64,000 nucleotides of DNA from Yoonia sp. SS1-5 (GCF_038443705.2 NZ_CP151767.2:2170001-2234000), one strand, 5' to 3'. Positions 26,731-36,958 are shown, counted from the stretch's first letter. Notes: a model not told the origin generated them from the letters alone. Numbers and translations: made by a program.

Positions 26731-27600
26731 ATGTCTCCGAAGATGACCCGATTTCTCTTCATGCTTCCGGCCCTGATTGTTCTTGGGGTATTCTTTGTCT
26801 ACCCGATCCTGCTGACATTCTATTACAGCTTCACCGACTTCACCGGGGTGGGGCAGCCGGAATATGCAGGCCTGAAAAACTACGACCGGATCGTATCCCG
26901 CAGCCGCTATCCCGAGGCCCTGAAAATCACGGTGCTGTTTACGGTCATCGTGGTGACCATTCAGACCACCGCGGGCCTGTTCATCGCCACGCTGTTGCAG
27001 CGTCTTCCGGCGGTGCGGAACTTTGCCCGGGCGGCCCTGTTCACACCGGCAATGATGTCCTTTGTGATTGTCGGCTACGTATGGCAATTCATCTATTCCC
27101 CTTTCAATGGGGGGTTGAATGCATTGTTGACCTCTGTCGGGCTGGAAAGCCTGGCCCGCGGTTGGCTGGGCGATCCGAACACCGCCCTGATTGCCATCGC
27201 CATCGCCCATGTCTGGATGTTCACGGGCTATACCACCGCGATCTTTCTGGCGGGCTTTGCCAATATCCCCGGCGATATCGACGAGGCCGGGCGTCTTGAT
27301 GGCGCCAGTTCCTGGCAGCGTTTCCGATATCTTGAACTGCCCCTGCTGGCCCCCAGCGTGACCATCAACGTGATGTTGTCGACCATCGGCACGCTCAAGA
27401 CCTTCGAGCTGCCCTTTATCATGACACGTGGCGGACCGGATGGGGCGACCCGGACCCTCAGCCTTGAGATCATCGAGAACCTGTTCGGGGCCTACAAGTT
27501 CGGCTTTGCCTCGGCCCTGTCGATTGTAATGCTGGTGATCGTCGTGATCGTGGCCTTCGTCCAGAACAAGTATCTGCGCAGCAGGGAGGATGTGACATGA
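26731..27600 (+). CDS. Sugar ABC transporter permease, MalF/UgpA type
   Basis: The 289-residue membrane protein has six predicted membrane segments and the EAA loop DIDEAGRLDGASSWQRFRYL, which contacts the ATPase. It belongs to the CUT1 inner-membrane permeases that pair with a MalG-type partner. It overlaps the next gene by four bases. The substrate is not readable from the permease. Confidence 0.92.
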   Translation: MSPKMTRFLFMLPALIVLGVFFVYPILLTFYYSFTDFTGVGQPEYAGLKNYDRIVSRSRYPEALKITVLFTVIVVTIQTTAGLFIATLLQRLPAVRNFARAALFTPAMMSFVIVGYVWQFIYSPFNGGLNALLTSVGLESLARGWLGDPNTALIAIAIAHVWMFTGYTTAIFLAGFANIPGDIDEAGRLDGASSWQRFRYLELPLLAPSVTINVMLSTIGTLKTFELPFIMTRGGPDGATRTLSLEIIENLFGAYKFGFASALSIVMLVIVVIVAFVQNKYLRSREDVT

Positions 27601-28427
27601 ACCTGACATCGCGAAAATTGGGGCAATGGATCGGCGGCGCCTTTGTCATCCTGCTCGTTCTGGTCATGCTGACCCCTGTCTTTTACATGATCATGATGTC
27701 GTTCCGGACCGGCGAGGAAATTGCCGCCGATCCGCTTGGCCTGCCATCGGGGCTGTTTCTGGGCAATTACGCCAATACGCTGGCCTCGATGGACTATGTG
27801 CGATCAGTCATCAACTCTATCGGCATTACGCTTTCGGTCACGGTTCTTGTGGCATTTGTCGGATCACTGGCCGCCTACCCGCTGGCCCGAAACACCACCG
27901 CACTGGGCCGGGCCTTTATCATGCTGGTCGCCCTTGGGCTTGCCACACCGGCCTTTGTGACGATTACGCCAATCTATGTGATCTTCCGCGAATTGGGCCT
28001 GCTGGATAGCTATATCGGGATCATCCTGGCCTTCACCGCGTTGAACCTGCCGCTTGCCGTTTTCTTCTATGTCGGTTTCATCGGGGCTGTCCCGCGCGAG
28101 CTTGAGGAAGCCGCCAAGCTGGACAATTGCAATGACTTTCAGATCTTCTGGTATGTCATCCGGCCCTTGCTTGGCCCCGCAACGGCCACGCTGTCGCTGT
28201 TTGTCATGCTGATGGTCTGGAACGACTTTACCTACCCGCTGCTATTGCTGACGGATCCGGACAAGTTCACCGTGATGATTTCGGTCTATCGCTTTGTCGG
28301 CAACCACAACATCGAACCTGATCTGCTATTCCCGGCCGCCGTTTTGGGATCACTGCCGCTGCTGATCATCTTTATCATCTTCCAGCGCCGGATCGTGGCT
28401 GGTGTGACTGCAGGGGCCGTCAAATGA
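27597..28427 (+). CDS. Sugar ABC transporter permease, MalG/UgpE type
   Basis: The 276-residue membrane protein has the EAA loop ELEEAAKLDNCNDFQIFWYV and an N-terminal membrane segment followed by SFRTGEEIAADPLGLP, as in MalG-type permeases. It overlaps both neighbours by four bases, so subunits are made together. Confidence 0.92.
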   Translation: MNLTSRKLGQWIGGAFVILLVLVMLTPVFYMIMMSFRTGEEIAADPLGLPSGLFLGNYANTLASMDYVRSVINSIGITLSVTVLVAFVGSLAAYPLARNTTALGRAFIMLVALGLATPAFVTITPIYVIFRELGLLDSYIGIILAFTALNLPLAVFFYVGFIGAVPRELEEAAKLDNCNDFQIFWYVIRPLLGPATATLSLFVMLMVWNDFTYPLLLLTDPDKFTVMISVYRFVGNHNIEPDLLFPAAVLGSLPLLIIFIIFQRRIVAGVTAGAVK

Positions 28428-29164
28428 ACCTTGAAAACCGGCATATTATCGTCACCGGCGCGGGCGCCGGGATTGGGCTGGGGATTGCCCGGCAATGCAT
28501 TGCAGCAAAGGCGCGGGTCACCGGTTTTGACATCTCTGATACCGCCGCAGACCAACTTGCGCAGATCGGTGCGGATTTCGTGCCTGTCGATGTCAGCGAG
28601 GCCAGCGGATTTGCGGCGGCGATCCGATCAGCGACCGAAAATGCGGGTCAGTTGGACGGGCTGGTCAATAATGCAGGGGTGACGATCCAGGCACCCCTTG
28701 CCAAGTTGAGCACCGACCAGATGGAAAAGATGTGGGGCATCAATCAACGATCCGTCCTTGTGGGCTGCCAGACGGCGGCCGGATTGCTGGGGCGCGGTGG
28801 CGCAATCGTCAATATCGCATCGAACCACGCGCGCTGCACTGATGCAGGCTCCGAGGCTTATGCAGGCACCAAGGGCGCGATTGTTGCCATGACCCGCGCC
28901 ATGGCCTGGTCGCTTGGGCCGCAAGGTATTCGCGTCAACGCCCTATGCCCGGGAATGACCCGAACCGAAATCGTCGAGGACGCTATGCGCGATCCTGCCC
29001 TGGACGCCAAGTTTCGCGGCTGGGGCGCCGATAACGAGGTGAGCACCGTAGACGAGATTGGCAAGGTCGCCGTTTTCTTGCTTTCGGATGCGGCCATGGC
29101 CCTGAACGGCAGCGACGTCGTTGCCGATCGCGGCATGTCAGCGCGTCTTGGCGCCAATTTTTGA
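28424..29164 (+). CDS. SDR-family oxidoreductase
   Basis: This 246-residue classical SDR has the cofactor motif [12 protein letters not shown] (residues 11-22), NNAG, and the catalytic serine and YAGTK pair (Y-x-x-x-K), followed by [19 protein letters not shown]. It probably oxidises a hydroxyl of the sugar brought in by the importer in whose operon it lies; sugar-1- or alcohol dehydrogenation are typical in such operons. It overlaps the permease by four bases and is followed after 13 bases by the ATPase. Confidence 0.9.
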   Translation: MNLENRHIIVTGAGAGIGLGIARQCIAAKARVTGFDISDTAADQLAQIGADFVPVDVSEASGFAAAIRSATENAGQLDGLVNNAGVTIQAPLAKLSTDQMEKMWGINQRSVLVGCQTAAGLLGRGGAIVNIASNHARCTDAGSEAYAGTKGAIVAMTRAMAWSLGPQGIRVNALCPGMTRTEIVEDAMRDPALDAKFRGWGADNEVSTVDEIGKVAVFLLSDAAMALNGSDVVADRGMSARLGANF

Positions 29165-29177
29165 ACAGGGGGACAGG

Positions 29178-30263
29178 ATGTCAGAACTAACCTTGAAAAA
29201 TGTCGTCAAACGATACGGCCAGGTCCAGGTGATCCATGGCGTGGACCTGCAGGTCAATGACGGCGAATTCTGTGTCTTCGTAGGCCCCTCGGGCTGCGGG
29301 AAATCCACGCTTTTGCGCATGATCGCGGGGCTGGAGGAAACAACCGAGGGTCAGATGACCATTGGGCCGCGCGATGTCACCCAGCTTGACGCCGCCAAAC
29401 GCGGTGTGGCGATGGTATTTCAGACCTACGCGCTTTATCCGCATATGTCCGTCCGCGACAATATGAGCTTTGGCCTGAAAATGGGTGGGATGGGCAAATC
29501 CGAGATTGATGACAAGGTGAATGGGGCCGCCAAGATCCTGAAACTTGACAGCTATATGGATCGCAAGCCCAAGGCCCTGTCGGGCGGGCAGCGTCAGCGG
29601 GTTGCCATCGGACGCGCCATTGTGCGCGAACCCGAAGTGTTCCTGTTTGACGAACCATTGTCGAACCTGGACGCCGAATTGCGGGTTGAAATGCGTGTTG
29701 AAATCGCGCGGCTGCACAAGAAGCTTGGCGCCACGATGATCTATGTGACCCATGACCAGGTTGAGGCCATGACCATGGCAGACAAGATCGTCGTGCTGCG
29801 CGACGGCGTGATTGAACAGGTCGGCGCGCCCGTCCAGCTCTATGATGACCCCGACAACCTGTTTGTGGCAGGGTTCATCGGCAGCCCCCGGATGAACTTC
29901 TTTACCGGAACAGTGACGCAGGTCACAGGTGGGACCGCTATCGTCACCCTGCCACGGCTTGGCGGATTGGAGGTTCCCGTGCAACTTGCCAATCCCCCCA
30001 GCGAAGGCACCGCCGTCACCGCCGGGCTACGGCCCGAGCATTTCGAGCCCGACGGGCAATTGCGCGCAGAACTGCCCGTTGATGTGATCGAAAATCTGGG
30101 TGGCGTTTCTTACGCCTATTCCGCCTCCGACACCGATGACGCGCCCATCATCGTCGAATGGCGGGGCAAGGAACGCCCGACGGGCGGTGCGCAGATGCGC
30201 GTCGGTTTTGATGCTTCTTCGGTCCTGCTATTTGATACTGCATCCGAACGCCGCTTGCGCTAG
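29178..30263 (+). CDS. Sugar ABC transporter ATPase, MalK/UgpC type
   Basis: The 361-residue protein has Walker [17 protein letters not shown], the signature [16 protein letters not shown], Walker [17 protein letters not shown] and a C-terminal TOBE/MalK regulatory region (about 235-355). The start at 29178 follows GGGGGACAGG. It energises the permeases encoded just upstream and completes the importer. Confidence 0.94.
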   Translation: MSELTLKNVVKRYGQVQVIHGVDLQVNDGEFCVFVGPSGCGKSTLLRMIAGLEETTEGQMTIGPRDVTQLDAAKRGVAMVFQTYALYPHMSVRDNMSFGLKMGGMGKSEIDDKVNGAAKILKLDSYMDRKPKALSGGQRQRVAIGRAIVREPEVFLFDEPLSNLDAELRVEMRVEIARLHKKLGATMIYVTHDQVEAMTMADKIVVLRDGVIEQVGAPVQLYDDPDNLFVAGFIGSPRMNFFTGTVTQVTGGTAIVTLPRLGGLEVPVQLANPPSEGTAVTAGLRPEHFEPDGQLRAELPVDVIENLGGVSYAYSASDTDDAPIIVEWRGKERPTGGAQMRVGFDASSVLLFDTASERRLR

Positions 30264-30329
30264 GGCGCAATTGCGGGTTTCTGTGCCAAAACCAGACGCC
30301 GGACGTCTTAACGGTAAGCAATTGCGGGA

Positions 30330-30339
30330 TGATGTATCA
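30330..30339 (+). promoter_or_regulatory. Putative GntR operator TGATGTATCA
   Basis: This 10-mer, part of the 13-base ATGATGTATCAAA that also occurs before the FadR-type gene, lies 73 bases before the ATG of the GntR gene at 30412. Confidence 0.55.
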
Positions 30340-30411
30340 AATTTTGAACATAGCGTGTGAAATGCCGCCAGCCCGCTTGACCCCACTACCGGAAAGGAGG
30401 ACGATCCGCCC

Positions 30412-31122
30412 ATGACAAGTCACGGACCACTCGCATTGGCGGCAGATGAAGAAACTGCCGAAACGACCTCCAGCTCGATCTATTCCCGGATCCGGCACGA
30501 TATCCTTTCAGGTGTCTTGCAGGCAAATTCGCGGTTGAAAATCTCCGAGCTTGCCCGCCGGCACGACACCTCGACCAACCCGGTGCGCGAAGCCTTGCAG
30601 CAGTTGCGCGGTGAGGGGTTGGTGCTATTTACCCCAAATCAGGGGGCGCGGGTCCGACCCATCGACATGGAATTTGTGCGCGACGTGGCCGAGGTGGGTT
30701 ACCAGCTCGAACCCTATCTGTTGCGGCTTTATGTCGAGACGGCCAGCACCGACGACATCGCCGAGCTGGACAAGATACAGGCCGAGATCGGAGAGCTGAA
30801 CTTTACCGATCGCGAGCGCCACACAATGCTGGACCGGCGGTTTCACGAAACCATGTATGAACGGCACTATAATCGTGTGGCGTTTGGCGTCTGGAACCAG
30901 CATCGCGAGATCATGGGGTCGATCAGTACCCGCATCCCTATCGCCATGGGCCGTCAGGAGGCCATCCTGCGCGAGCATCGTAGCCTGATTGACGCCATCA
31001 AGCGGCAGGATGTCGATGGCGCGATTGCTGTACTCAGCCAGCATATCGGTGATGCCGGGCGGCATCTGGTTGACCAGCTCCGGATTGAGCAGACCCGCGC
31101 CACCCGCAACCGCAGTGCCTGA
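30412..31122 (+). CDS. GntR-family regulator with FCD-type ligand domain
   Basis: The 236-residue protein has a GntR winged helix (about 20-85: IYSRIRHDILSGVLQ, then HDTSTNPVREALQQLRGEGL) and an all-helical FCD domain with metal-type histidines in RRFHETMYERH and LREHRSLIDAI. AAGGAGG lies before the ATG. It overlaps the formylglycine-generating enzyme gene by 8 bases. It probably represses the surrounding sulfatase and importer genes until a sugar-derived ligand binds; the shared TGATGTA sites support this. Confidence 0.9.
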   Translation: MTSHGPLALAADEETAETTSSSIYSRIRHDILSGVLQANSRLKISELARRHDTSTNPVREALQQLRGEGLVLFTPNQGARVRPIDMEFVRDVAEVGYQLEPYLLRLYVETASTDDIAELDKIQAEIGELNFTDRERHTMLDRRFHETMYERHYNRVAFGVWNQHREIMGSISTRIPIAMGRQEAILREHRSLIDAIKRQDVDGAIAVLSQHIGDAGRHLVDQLRIEQTRATRNRSA

Positions 31123-32056
31123 GAAGGCCTGCTGCCAACCCCCCAGCCCGCCGCGACCGGCGGCCCAGACCCGGCGACTGCCCCGCACGGATAGGTCGGG
31201 ACGGCGTGACCCCGATGTGGTGCACGTGCCCGGTGGGCGCGCCCTGTTAGGAACCGCCCGCCCCCTGATCGTTCCGGATGCCGAGGGCCCGCTGACCCAT
31301 AAACGCGTGCGTGATCTTTGGTGGGAACGGGGGGCTGTCAGCATTGCTGCCTACCGGGCATTTGTGGATGCTACGGGGCATGTCACACTGGCCGAACAGT
31401 TCGGCTGGTCCTTTGTCTTTCACACCCACCTGCCCGGTGGCGCCGCGGGGACAGAGGGTATCGACGGGCTTGAATGGTGGCGCAAAATTAACGGGGCCAG
31501 CTGGGCCAGACCCTTCGGGCCGGATGTCACCGACATTGATGAAACCCTGCCTGCCACGCATATCGCCTGGGACGACGCCCGGGCCTATGCCGCATGGATG
31601 GGCGGCCGCTTGCCCAAAGAGGCGGAATGGGAACATGCCGCCCGCGGCGGGCTGGGCGATGTCCGTTATCCGTGGGGCGATGACGATCCGGACGACACCA
31701 CGTTCCTGCCCTGCAATATCTGGCAAGGGCATTTCCCGATGCAGGATACCGGCGCCGATGGTTTTGCCGGGCCGGCGCCGGTGCTGGCGCTGGCGCCAAA
31801 CGGGTATGGATTGCACCACATGGTTGGCAACGTCTGGGAATGGACGGCAGAGCCATTCCGGCTGCGATCCCAAAGCCGCGACGCCCGCCGCCGCATGGCC
31901 GAGGCGAAGGGACAAAAACTGCTGAAGGGCGGATCATATCTGTGCCACGAAAGCTATTGCCACCGCTACCGTATCGCTGCGCGGTCGGGAAACACGCCCG
32001 ACAGTACAAGCGGGCATACCGGGTTTCGCGTGGTCTATGACCGACCGCCGACCTGA
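31115..32056 (+). CDS. Formylglycine-generating enzyme (sulfatase-modifying factor)
   Basis: From the GTG at 31115 the protein has 313 residues. It shows the FGE-sulfatase fold from VVHVPGGRALLGT (residues 35-47), GLHHMVGNVWEWTAEPF (232-248) and the active-site pair C277/C282 in KGGSYLCHESYCHRYRIAAR, followed by NTPDSTSGHTGFR. It oxidises the motif cysteine of sulfatases to formylglycine using oxygen. The longer upstream frame lies inside the GntR gene and is rejected. The segment around residues 60-80 is less conserved than in typical family members. It sits between two sulfatase genes and clearly serves them. Confidence 0.92.
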   Translation: MPEKACCQPPSPPRPAAQTRRLPRTDRSGRRDPDVVHVPGGRALLGTARPLIVPDAEGPLTHKRVRDLWWERGAVSIAAYRAFVDATGHVTLAEQFGWSFVFHTHLPGGAAGTEGIDGLEWWRKINGASWARPFGPDVTDIDETLPATHIAWDDARAYAAWMGGRLPKEAEWEHAARGGLGDVRYPWGDDDPDDTTFLPCNIWQGHFPMQDTGADGFAGPAPVLALAPNGYGLHHMVGNVWEWTAEPFRLRSQSRDARRRMAEAKGQKLLKGGSYLCHESYCHRYRIAARSGNTPDSTSGHTGFRVVYDRPPT

Positions 32057-32059
32057 CAC

Positions 32060-33472
32060 TCAATTTGGGTGATGGTTATGCTGCTCGGCCCTGTCGCGCC
32101 CGTCAATATAGCTGCCCACGGGCGGATGATGCCCAGGCCCGGCCAGCCAGTCACCTTCGGCGTGCATCCAATCGAACAGCCTGGCCTTCAGATCCGCCTG
32201 AACCGCCGCGATCTGTGGCTGCCCTGCAAGATTATGGCGCTCTTGCGGGTCGGTCTCCAGATCATACAGCTCTTCGATGTCATGCGGGCTCCACGCGTAT
32301 TTGTAGCGCGCACCGCGAATGCCGCGAAAGCGGAACTGGCGCCCTTGATAGGCATCATAGACATATGTCGCGTGATCTGCCGTTGTTTCCCAATAACTGC
32401 GGGCGAACTCATCCGTGCGTAGCAAGTCAGTGCCGCCGCTGCGCGCAATCATGGTGGGAAAAAGGTCGCGGAAACTGACAAACGCATCCGAGGTCGCCCC
32501 GCCCGTATCGCCAGGCGCGCGGATCAGCATCGGAATACGCATCACTTCATCATAAAAGAACGGTCCCTTGTCGAACCAGCCATGCGCGCCCAGCATTTCG
32601 CCATGATCGGCAGTGAATGCGATGGCGGTACTGTCGTCCAGCCCATGCGCGGATACCGCATCTGTCAACCGTCCGAACATGGCGTCGATATAGGAACAAA
32701 AGCCCCAATAATGCTGCGCAGTGCGGCGCCAATCCTCTGCCGTCATATGTGACGTGTCCTGACAGGGCCAATAGGATGCAGATTGCGCCACGGGCTTGCC
32801 CACCTCCGAGAATTGCGGACACCAGTTATCCGGTACGAAATCCGACGGCAGATCATCATAAAGTGCCACATATTCTGCGGGGACATGGTGGGGGAAATGA
32901 GGCCCATGCAGACAGACCACCAGGCAGAACGGCTGATCCTTTTTGGCGAGATCGGCCAGTTTGTGGATGGCCGCATCAACGCGCCTTTCATCCAGCGGGA
33001 TACCGTCTGTGATCGTGCCGTAATAGGGGGATTTACGTGGTTCGGCGAACCGCACGTCGCTGGTATTCATCAGGGCCAGATCACCACCATCGCTGAGAAT
33101 GACATCGTCAATACCGCGATCATGGATCGTGCCGTCGCCCAGATGCCACTTGCCAATGAACGTGACGTGATAGCCGTCATCGCGCAATCGTTCCAGATAG
33201 GTGGTCTGGGCGGGGTGCAGCTTGCCATGCGGGTAAAAGGACGTTCCCTGCACATTATCCATGGTGCCGTTCTGGTGCGGCAGCTTGCCGGTAAACAGAC
33301 TGCCACGGGCGGGTGTGCACAGGGGAACTGTCGTGAAGGCATTGACGAAATTCGTTGCGGTTTTTTCGAATGCTTTCAGATGGGGCAGCTTGGCGGGATG
33401 CCCCGGCGCGTTCAACGTGTCCCAACGCCATTGGTCGGTCACAAAAAGAACCATGTTCTTGCGATCTGTCAT
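32060..33472 (-). CDS. Sulfatase with canonical CTPAR site
   Basis: The 470-residue enzyme begins KNMVLFVTDQWRWDTLNAPG, with active-site motif C52-T-P-A-R-G-S-L-F-T-G-K, and later FTADHGEMLGAHGW. C52 is converted to formylglycine. No signal peptide is present, so it is probably cytosolic like the other sulfatase here. The ATG at 33472 follows GGGGAT. It converges on the formylglycine-generating enzyme gene with 3 bases between. Sulfate removal from an imported sugar or sugar acid is the likely role. Confidence 0.92.
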   Translation of the reverse strand: MTDRKNMVLFVTDQWRWDTLNAPGHPAKLPHLKAFEKTATNFVNAFTTVPLCTPARGSLFTGKLPHQNGTMDNVQGTSFYPHGKLHPAQTTYLERLRDDGYHVTFIGKWHLGDGTIHDRGIDDVILSDGGDLALMNTSDVRFAEPRKSPYYGTITDGIPLDERRVDAAIHKLADLAKKDQPFCLVVCLHGPHFPHHVPAEYVALYDDLPSDFVPDNWCPQFSEVGKPVAQSASYWPCQDTSHMTAEDWRRTAQHYWGFCSYIDAMFGRLTDAVSAHGLDDSTAIAFTADHGEMLGAHGWFDKGPFFYDEVMRIPMLIRAPGDTGGATSDAFVSFRDLFPTMIARSGGTDLLRTDEFARSYWETTADHATYVYDAYQGRQFRFRGIRGARYKYAWSPHDIEELYDLETDPQERHNLAGQPQIAAVQADLKARLFDWMHAEGDWLAGPGHHPPVGSYIDGRDRAEQHNHHPN

Positions 33473-33553
33473 GCACGTATCCCCTGATTTTGATCGTCGC
33501 CCAGCATATGGCAATTCATCTCAATTACCATATCGCGCTCTATTTTTCAAAAA

Positions 33554-33563
33554 TAATGTATGA
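33554..33563 (+). promoter_or_regulatory. Putative GntR operator TAATGTATGA
   Basis: This site, in the context AAAATAATGTATGATTTTA, is nearly identical to that at 25403-25421 (AAAATAATGTACGATTTTA). It lies between the divergent sulfatase and enolase-superfamily genes. Confidence 0.5.
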
Positions 33564-33620
33564 TTTTATAATTTTCATGCTACGGTAAGGCAACGATGGA
33601 TTCGAATTGGGAGGCGAATC

Positions 33621-34841
33621 GTGGAAAGCTCATCCGCAAGCGACGTCGAAACAGCGGCAATCACACCGCTGCCATCAACGTCCCGCGACGCGCAAATCGC
33701 CAAAATCGAAACCATTCTGGCACGTGTCGGGGTGCGCAATCAGCTTTTGATCCGTGTCGAAACAAATGACGGGCTGATCGGTTGGGGCGAATCCGGTCTG
33801 TCGTCACGCGAACAGGCCGTGGCTGCGGTTGTTGCGGATTTTGCCCGCTTTCTGATCGGACAGGACTCGCGCCAGATCGGGCGCATCTGGCAGGAAGCCT
33901 ACCGCAGTCAGTATTTCGAAGGCGGGCGGGTGCTGACGGCTGCGATCTCGGCCATCGACATCGCGCTGCATGACATTCTGGGCAAGCGCCTTGGTGTGCC
34001 GGTCTATCAGCTGCTGGGCGGCAAGCAGCGCGATGTTGTGCCCAGTTTTGCAAGCTTCATGGCCGCTGATGTTGATCAGGCGCTGGCAGATACCCGCACC
34101 CTTGTGAATGACGGCTGGGATTGCGTGCGCATCTATCCGGCAGGGTTCGACAGCGGCAGCACGTTCAATCCGCGTACCACCCTGGACAAGACCGTCAAAA
34201 TCCTGACCGTGATGCGCCAGGAATTCGGCCGCAACCTGACCATCGGGATCGACCTGCACCACCGGTATACCCCGGCTGAAATTGCCAGTTTCTGCAACAT
34301 GCTGCCTGCTGGCACGCTGGATTTTCTCGAAGAGCCGATCCGCTGCGAAACACCTGAAGCTTACGAAATGCTGCGCCGCATGACGAATATCCCCTTCGCG
34401 GTAGGCGAGGAATTTGCGTCAAAATGGCAGGCGGGTCCTTACCTCGATAAGGCGCTGACCCAGTATATGCGCCTGGATATCTGCAACATTGGCGGTTTCA
34501 CCGAGGCGATGAAAGTCGCCGGCTGGAGCGAGCGTCACTATATCGACCTGATGCCGCATAACCCGCTTGGCCCGATCTGCACCGCGGCAAGTGTGCATAT
34601 GTCCGCGGCAGTTCCAAATTTCAGCTGGCTTGAGACGCGTCAATCAAGCGTCGAAAACCTCGGTTTTCATGACCAAGCCCTTTTTCCGGTTCAAGTCGCG
34701 CTGGAGGGCGCGGTTTACGTCGTGCCGGACACGCCCGGCCTGGGGGTCGACGTCGACGAAGATGCACTGCGGAACGCAAATGCATCACATGTTGAATGCC
34801 CCCATCTCAGCCGGCCTGATGGATCAGTGACCAACTGGTGA
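33621..34841 (+). CDS. Enolase-superfamily sugar-acid dehydratase (galactonate-dehydratase-like)
   Basis: The 406-residue enzyme (GTG start preceded by GGGAGG) has metal ligands D211 (GIDLHH), E237/E238 (FLEEPI) and E263/E264 (VGEEFAS), H213, and a catalytic H313 in MPHNPLGPI, a block typical of galactonate-type dehydratases. It lacks the usual KxK pair at the second strand; CVRIYPAG stands there, also seen in dehydratases using a histidine base. It probably dehydrates an aldonate to a 2-keto-3-deoxy acid. Upstream of the large Dpp-type importer operon. Confidence 0.88.
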   Translation: MESSSASDVETAAITPLPSTSRDAQIAKIETILARVGVRNQLLIRVETNDGLIGWGESGLSSREQAVAAVVADFARFLIGQDSRQIGRIWQEAYRSQYFEGGRVLTAAISAIDIALHDILGKRLGVPVYQLLGGKQRDVVPSFASFMAADVDQALADTRTLVNDGWDCVRIYPAGFDSGSTFNPRTTLDKTVKILTVMRQEFGRNLTIGIDLHHRYTPAEIASFCNMLPAGTLDFLEEPIRCETPEAYEMLRRMTNIPFAVGEEFASKWQAGPYLDKALTQYMRLDICNIGGFTEAMKVAGWSERHYIDLMPHNPLGPICTAASVHMSAAVPNFSWLETRQSSVENLGFHDQALFPVQVALEGAVYVVPDTPGLGVDVDEDALRNANASHVECPHLSRPDGSVTNW

Positions 34842-34880
34842 TCAACAACAAGACGACCGACAAGTGGAGGAGGAAAGACA

Positions 34881-36824
34881 ATGAATATGGTGAAGTCGAC
34901 AAAGAGATATCTGGTGTCCAGCGTTGCCGCCCTGGGCCTGTGCGCCTTGGGTGCGCTGCCTGCCTTTGCAGAGGATTACGCGCAAGCACCGTTCTTTGAT
35001 GCGGCAGTGGAGTCAGGTGACTTGCCCCCGGTGGACGAACGTCTGCCCGCCAATCCGCTGGTGCTTGAGACGCTTGGTTCTATCGGGGAATATGGCGGCA
35101 CGATGCGCCGGGCCATTCTGGGCGGCGGTGACCAGCACAACATCGTGCGGACCATCGCGCATGAAAATCTGGTCCGCTGGTCCGCCGACTGGACCGAGGT
35201 CAAACCCAACATCGCCGAAAGCTGGGAAGTCTCGGAAGATGCGACCACATTTACCTTCACGCTCCGCGAAGGGATGCGTTGGTCGGATGGCGCGCCCTTC
35301 ACTGCGGATGACGTCATGTTCTGGTACGAGATTTTCTCGGACGAGCGGCTGACACCATCCAAGCACCCGATCTATGTTGGCCCCGAAGGCCCGGTAGCGG
35401 TGACCAAGGTTGATGACACAACTGTCGAATTCAAGTTCGGGTCCCCAAATGGGCTGTTCATCAACAACATGGCCTATGGTTTTGGCTACTATCCGGTCAA
35501 CTACCCCAAGCATTATCTGTCGCAATTCCACATTGATCATAACCCTGACGGCATTCAGGCATTGATTGATGCCGAACCGGCAGCCGCTGGCTGGGTGTCA
35601 CTGTTCAACCTCAAGGCCGGCCCAATGCACACCCCCGCATTCTGGCAAAACCCTGACCGGCCCACATTGCACCCCTGGAAGCTGCAAAATGCCTATGGCG
35701 CATCCGACCGTGTCGTGGCCGAGCGCAACCCGTATTTCTGGAAAGTCGATGCGGACGGCAATCAGCTGCCCTATTTTGACGCAATCACATGGGATCAGGT
35801 CGAGGACCCCGAGACGATCCTGCTGAAGGCGTTCAATGGCGAAATCGACTACATGAACCGCCATCTGGGTCGCCCGGCAAACCGCGCCGTGCTGACCGAC
35901 AATATGGAGCGGGGCCAATACGGGTTCTTTGACACCAACGATCTGCCATCCAACGGCGCGATCCTGATGCTGAACCTCAACAACCCGGACCCGGTCAAGA
36001 ACGCCATCGTGAACGATCTGAACTTCCGCATCGGCCTGAGCCATGCGGTGAACAGGCAGGAAATCATCGACCTGATCTATTTCGGGTCCGGCCGCGCGGC
36101 GCAGACCGCACCACAGCCGGTATCGCCCCTTTATGATGAGGAAATGGCAACACAGTTTACCGAGTATAATCCCGATCTGGCGGCCGAATATCTCGACAAG
36201 GCGGGCCTGACGGAAATGGACGCCGACGGGTATCGTCTTGATCCCAATGGCGAGCGCTTCACCCTCGTCTTCCTGACGGCTGACGTGTTTGGTGCGCAAT
36301 TCCCCGATGTGCTGGAACTTGTGGCCTCTTACGCCCGCGATGTGGGCATCGACATCCAGATCCGCGTCAGCGACCGTGCCCGCCTGCAAGAGATTGCGGC
36401 CAGCGCAGAACATGACGCCTATATCTGGAACTGTGCCGGTGGACAGTCCGACGCCTATACCTCGCCGGAATGCTATCTGCCATTTGGCACGGCCGTCTAC
36501 TGGGCCCCTGAATGGGCCAAGTGGGGTGTTGACCCCAGCACCGGTATCGAACCCCCACAGCACATCAAGGACCTCTTCGTCGCCTATGACGAGGTCAAGG
36601 CCGCTGCCACGCCGGAACAGCGTCAGGCCGAAATGGAAGAACTTCTGGAAATGTCCAAGGCACTGTTACTGACCGTTGGTCTGGTGCAAAGCGATCCTGC
36701 CTTTGGTGTGGCGCGTAACAACGTGCGCAACCACCCCAATCCGCTGCCGATCTCCGGCCAGCTTTGGTATCCGTCGCCTTACGTTAGCCAGATGTACTAC
36801 GAGGGTGGCAAATCACTGCCGTAA
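34881..36824 (+). CDS. Dpp/Opp-type ABC transporter binding protein, large
   Basis: The 647-residue protein has a Sec signal (VSSVAALGLCALGALPAFA) and family 5 solute-binding blocks: ESWEVSEDATTFTFTLREGM, RWSDGAPFTADDV, and later LAAEYLDKAGL. At about 620 mature residues it is clearly longer than DppA or OppA (about 510-540). Members of this larger subgroup have been linked to oligosaccharide rather than peptide uptake; with a dehydratase and sulfatases around, a sugar ligand is likely here. GGAGGAGGAAAG precedes the ATG. Confidence 0.9.
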   Translation: MNMVKSTKRYLVSSVAALGLCALGALPAFAEDYAQAPFFDAAVESGDLPPVDERLPANPLVLETLGSIGEYGGTMRRAILGGGDQHNIVRTIAHENLVRWSADWTEVKPNIAESWEVSEDATTFTFTLREGMRWSDGAPFTADDVMFWYEIFSDERLTPSKHPIYVGPEGPVAVTKVDDTTVEFKFGSPNGLFINNMAYGFGYYPVNYPKHYLSQFHIDHNPDGIQALIDAEPAAAGWVSLFNLKAGPMHTPAFWQNPDRPTLHPWKLQNAYGASDRVVAERNPYFWKVDADGNQLPYFDAITWDQVEDPETILLKAFNGEIDYMNRHLGRPANRAVLTDNMERGQYGFFDTNDLPSNGAILMLNLNNPDPVKNAIVNDLNFRIGLSHAVNRQEIIDLIYFGSGRAAQTAPQPVSPLYDEEMATQFTEYNPDLAAEYLDKAGLTEMDADGYRLDPNGERFTLVFLTADVFGAQFPDVLELVASYARDVGIDIQIRVSDRARLQEIAASAEHDAYIWNCAGGQSDAYTSPECYLPFGTAVYWAPEWAKWGVDPSTGIEPPQHIKDLFVAYDEVKAAATPEQRQAEMEELLEMSKALLLTVGLVQSDPAFGVARNNVRNHPNPLPISGQLWYPSPYVSQMYYEGGKSLP

Positions 36825-36836
36825 GCTCTCTCTCCC

Positions 36837-36875
36837 GTCGCGACCGGGGTTTGCCTCCCAGGCTTCGGTCGCGGC
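36837..36875 (+). terminator. Stem-loop after the large binding-protein gene
   Basis: GTCGCGACCG (36837-36846) pairs with CGGTCGCGGC (36866-36875) with one mismatch. There is no T run, so it more likely stabilises or attenuates the transcript before the permease genes than ends it. Confidence 0.55.
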
Positions 36876-36958
36876 ACCTAATACGCTTTGTGATCCCACC
36901 CCGTCAGATCAGCATCAAAGCCACCTCACCCCGCCCGTAAACGCAGAAAGGACAGCCG

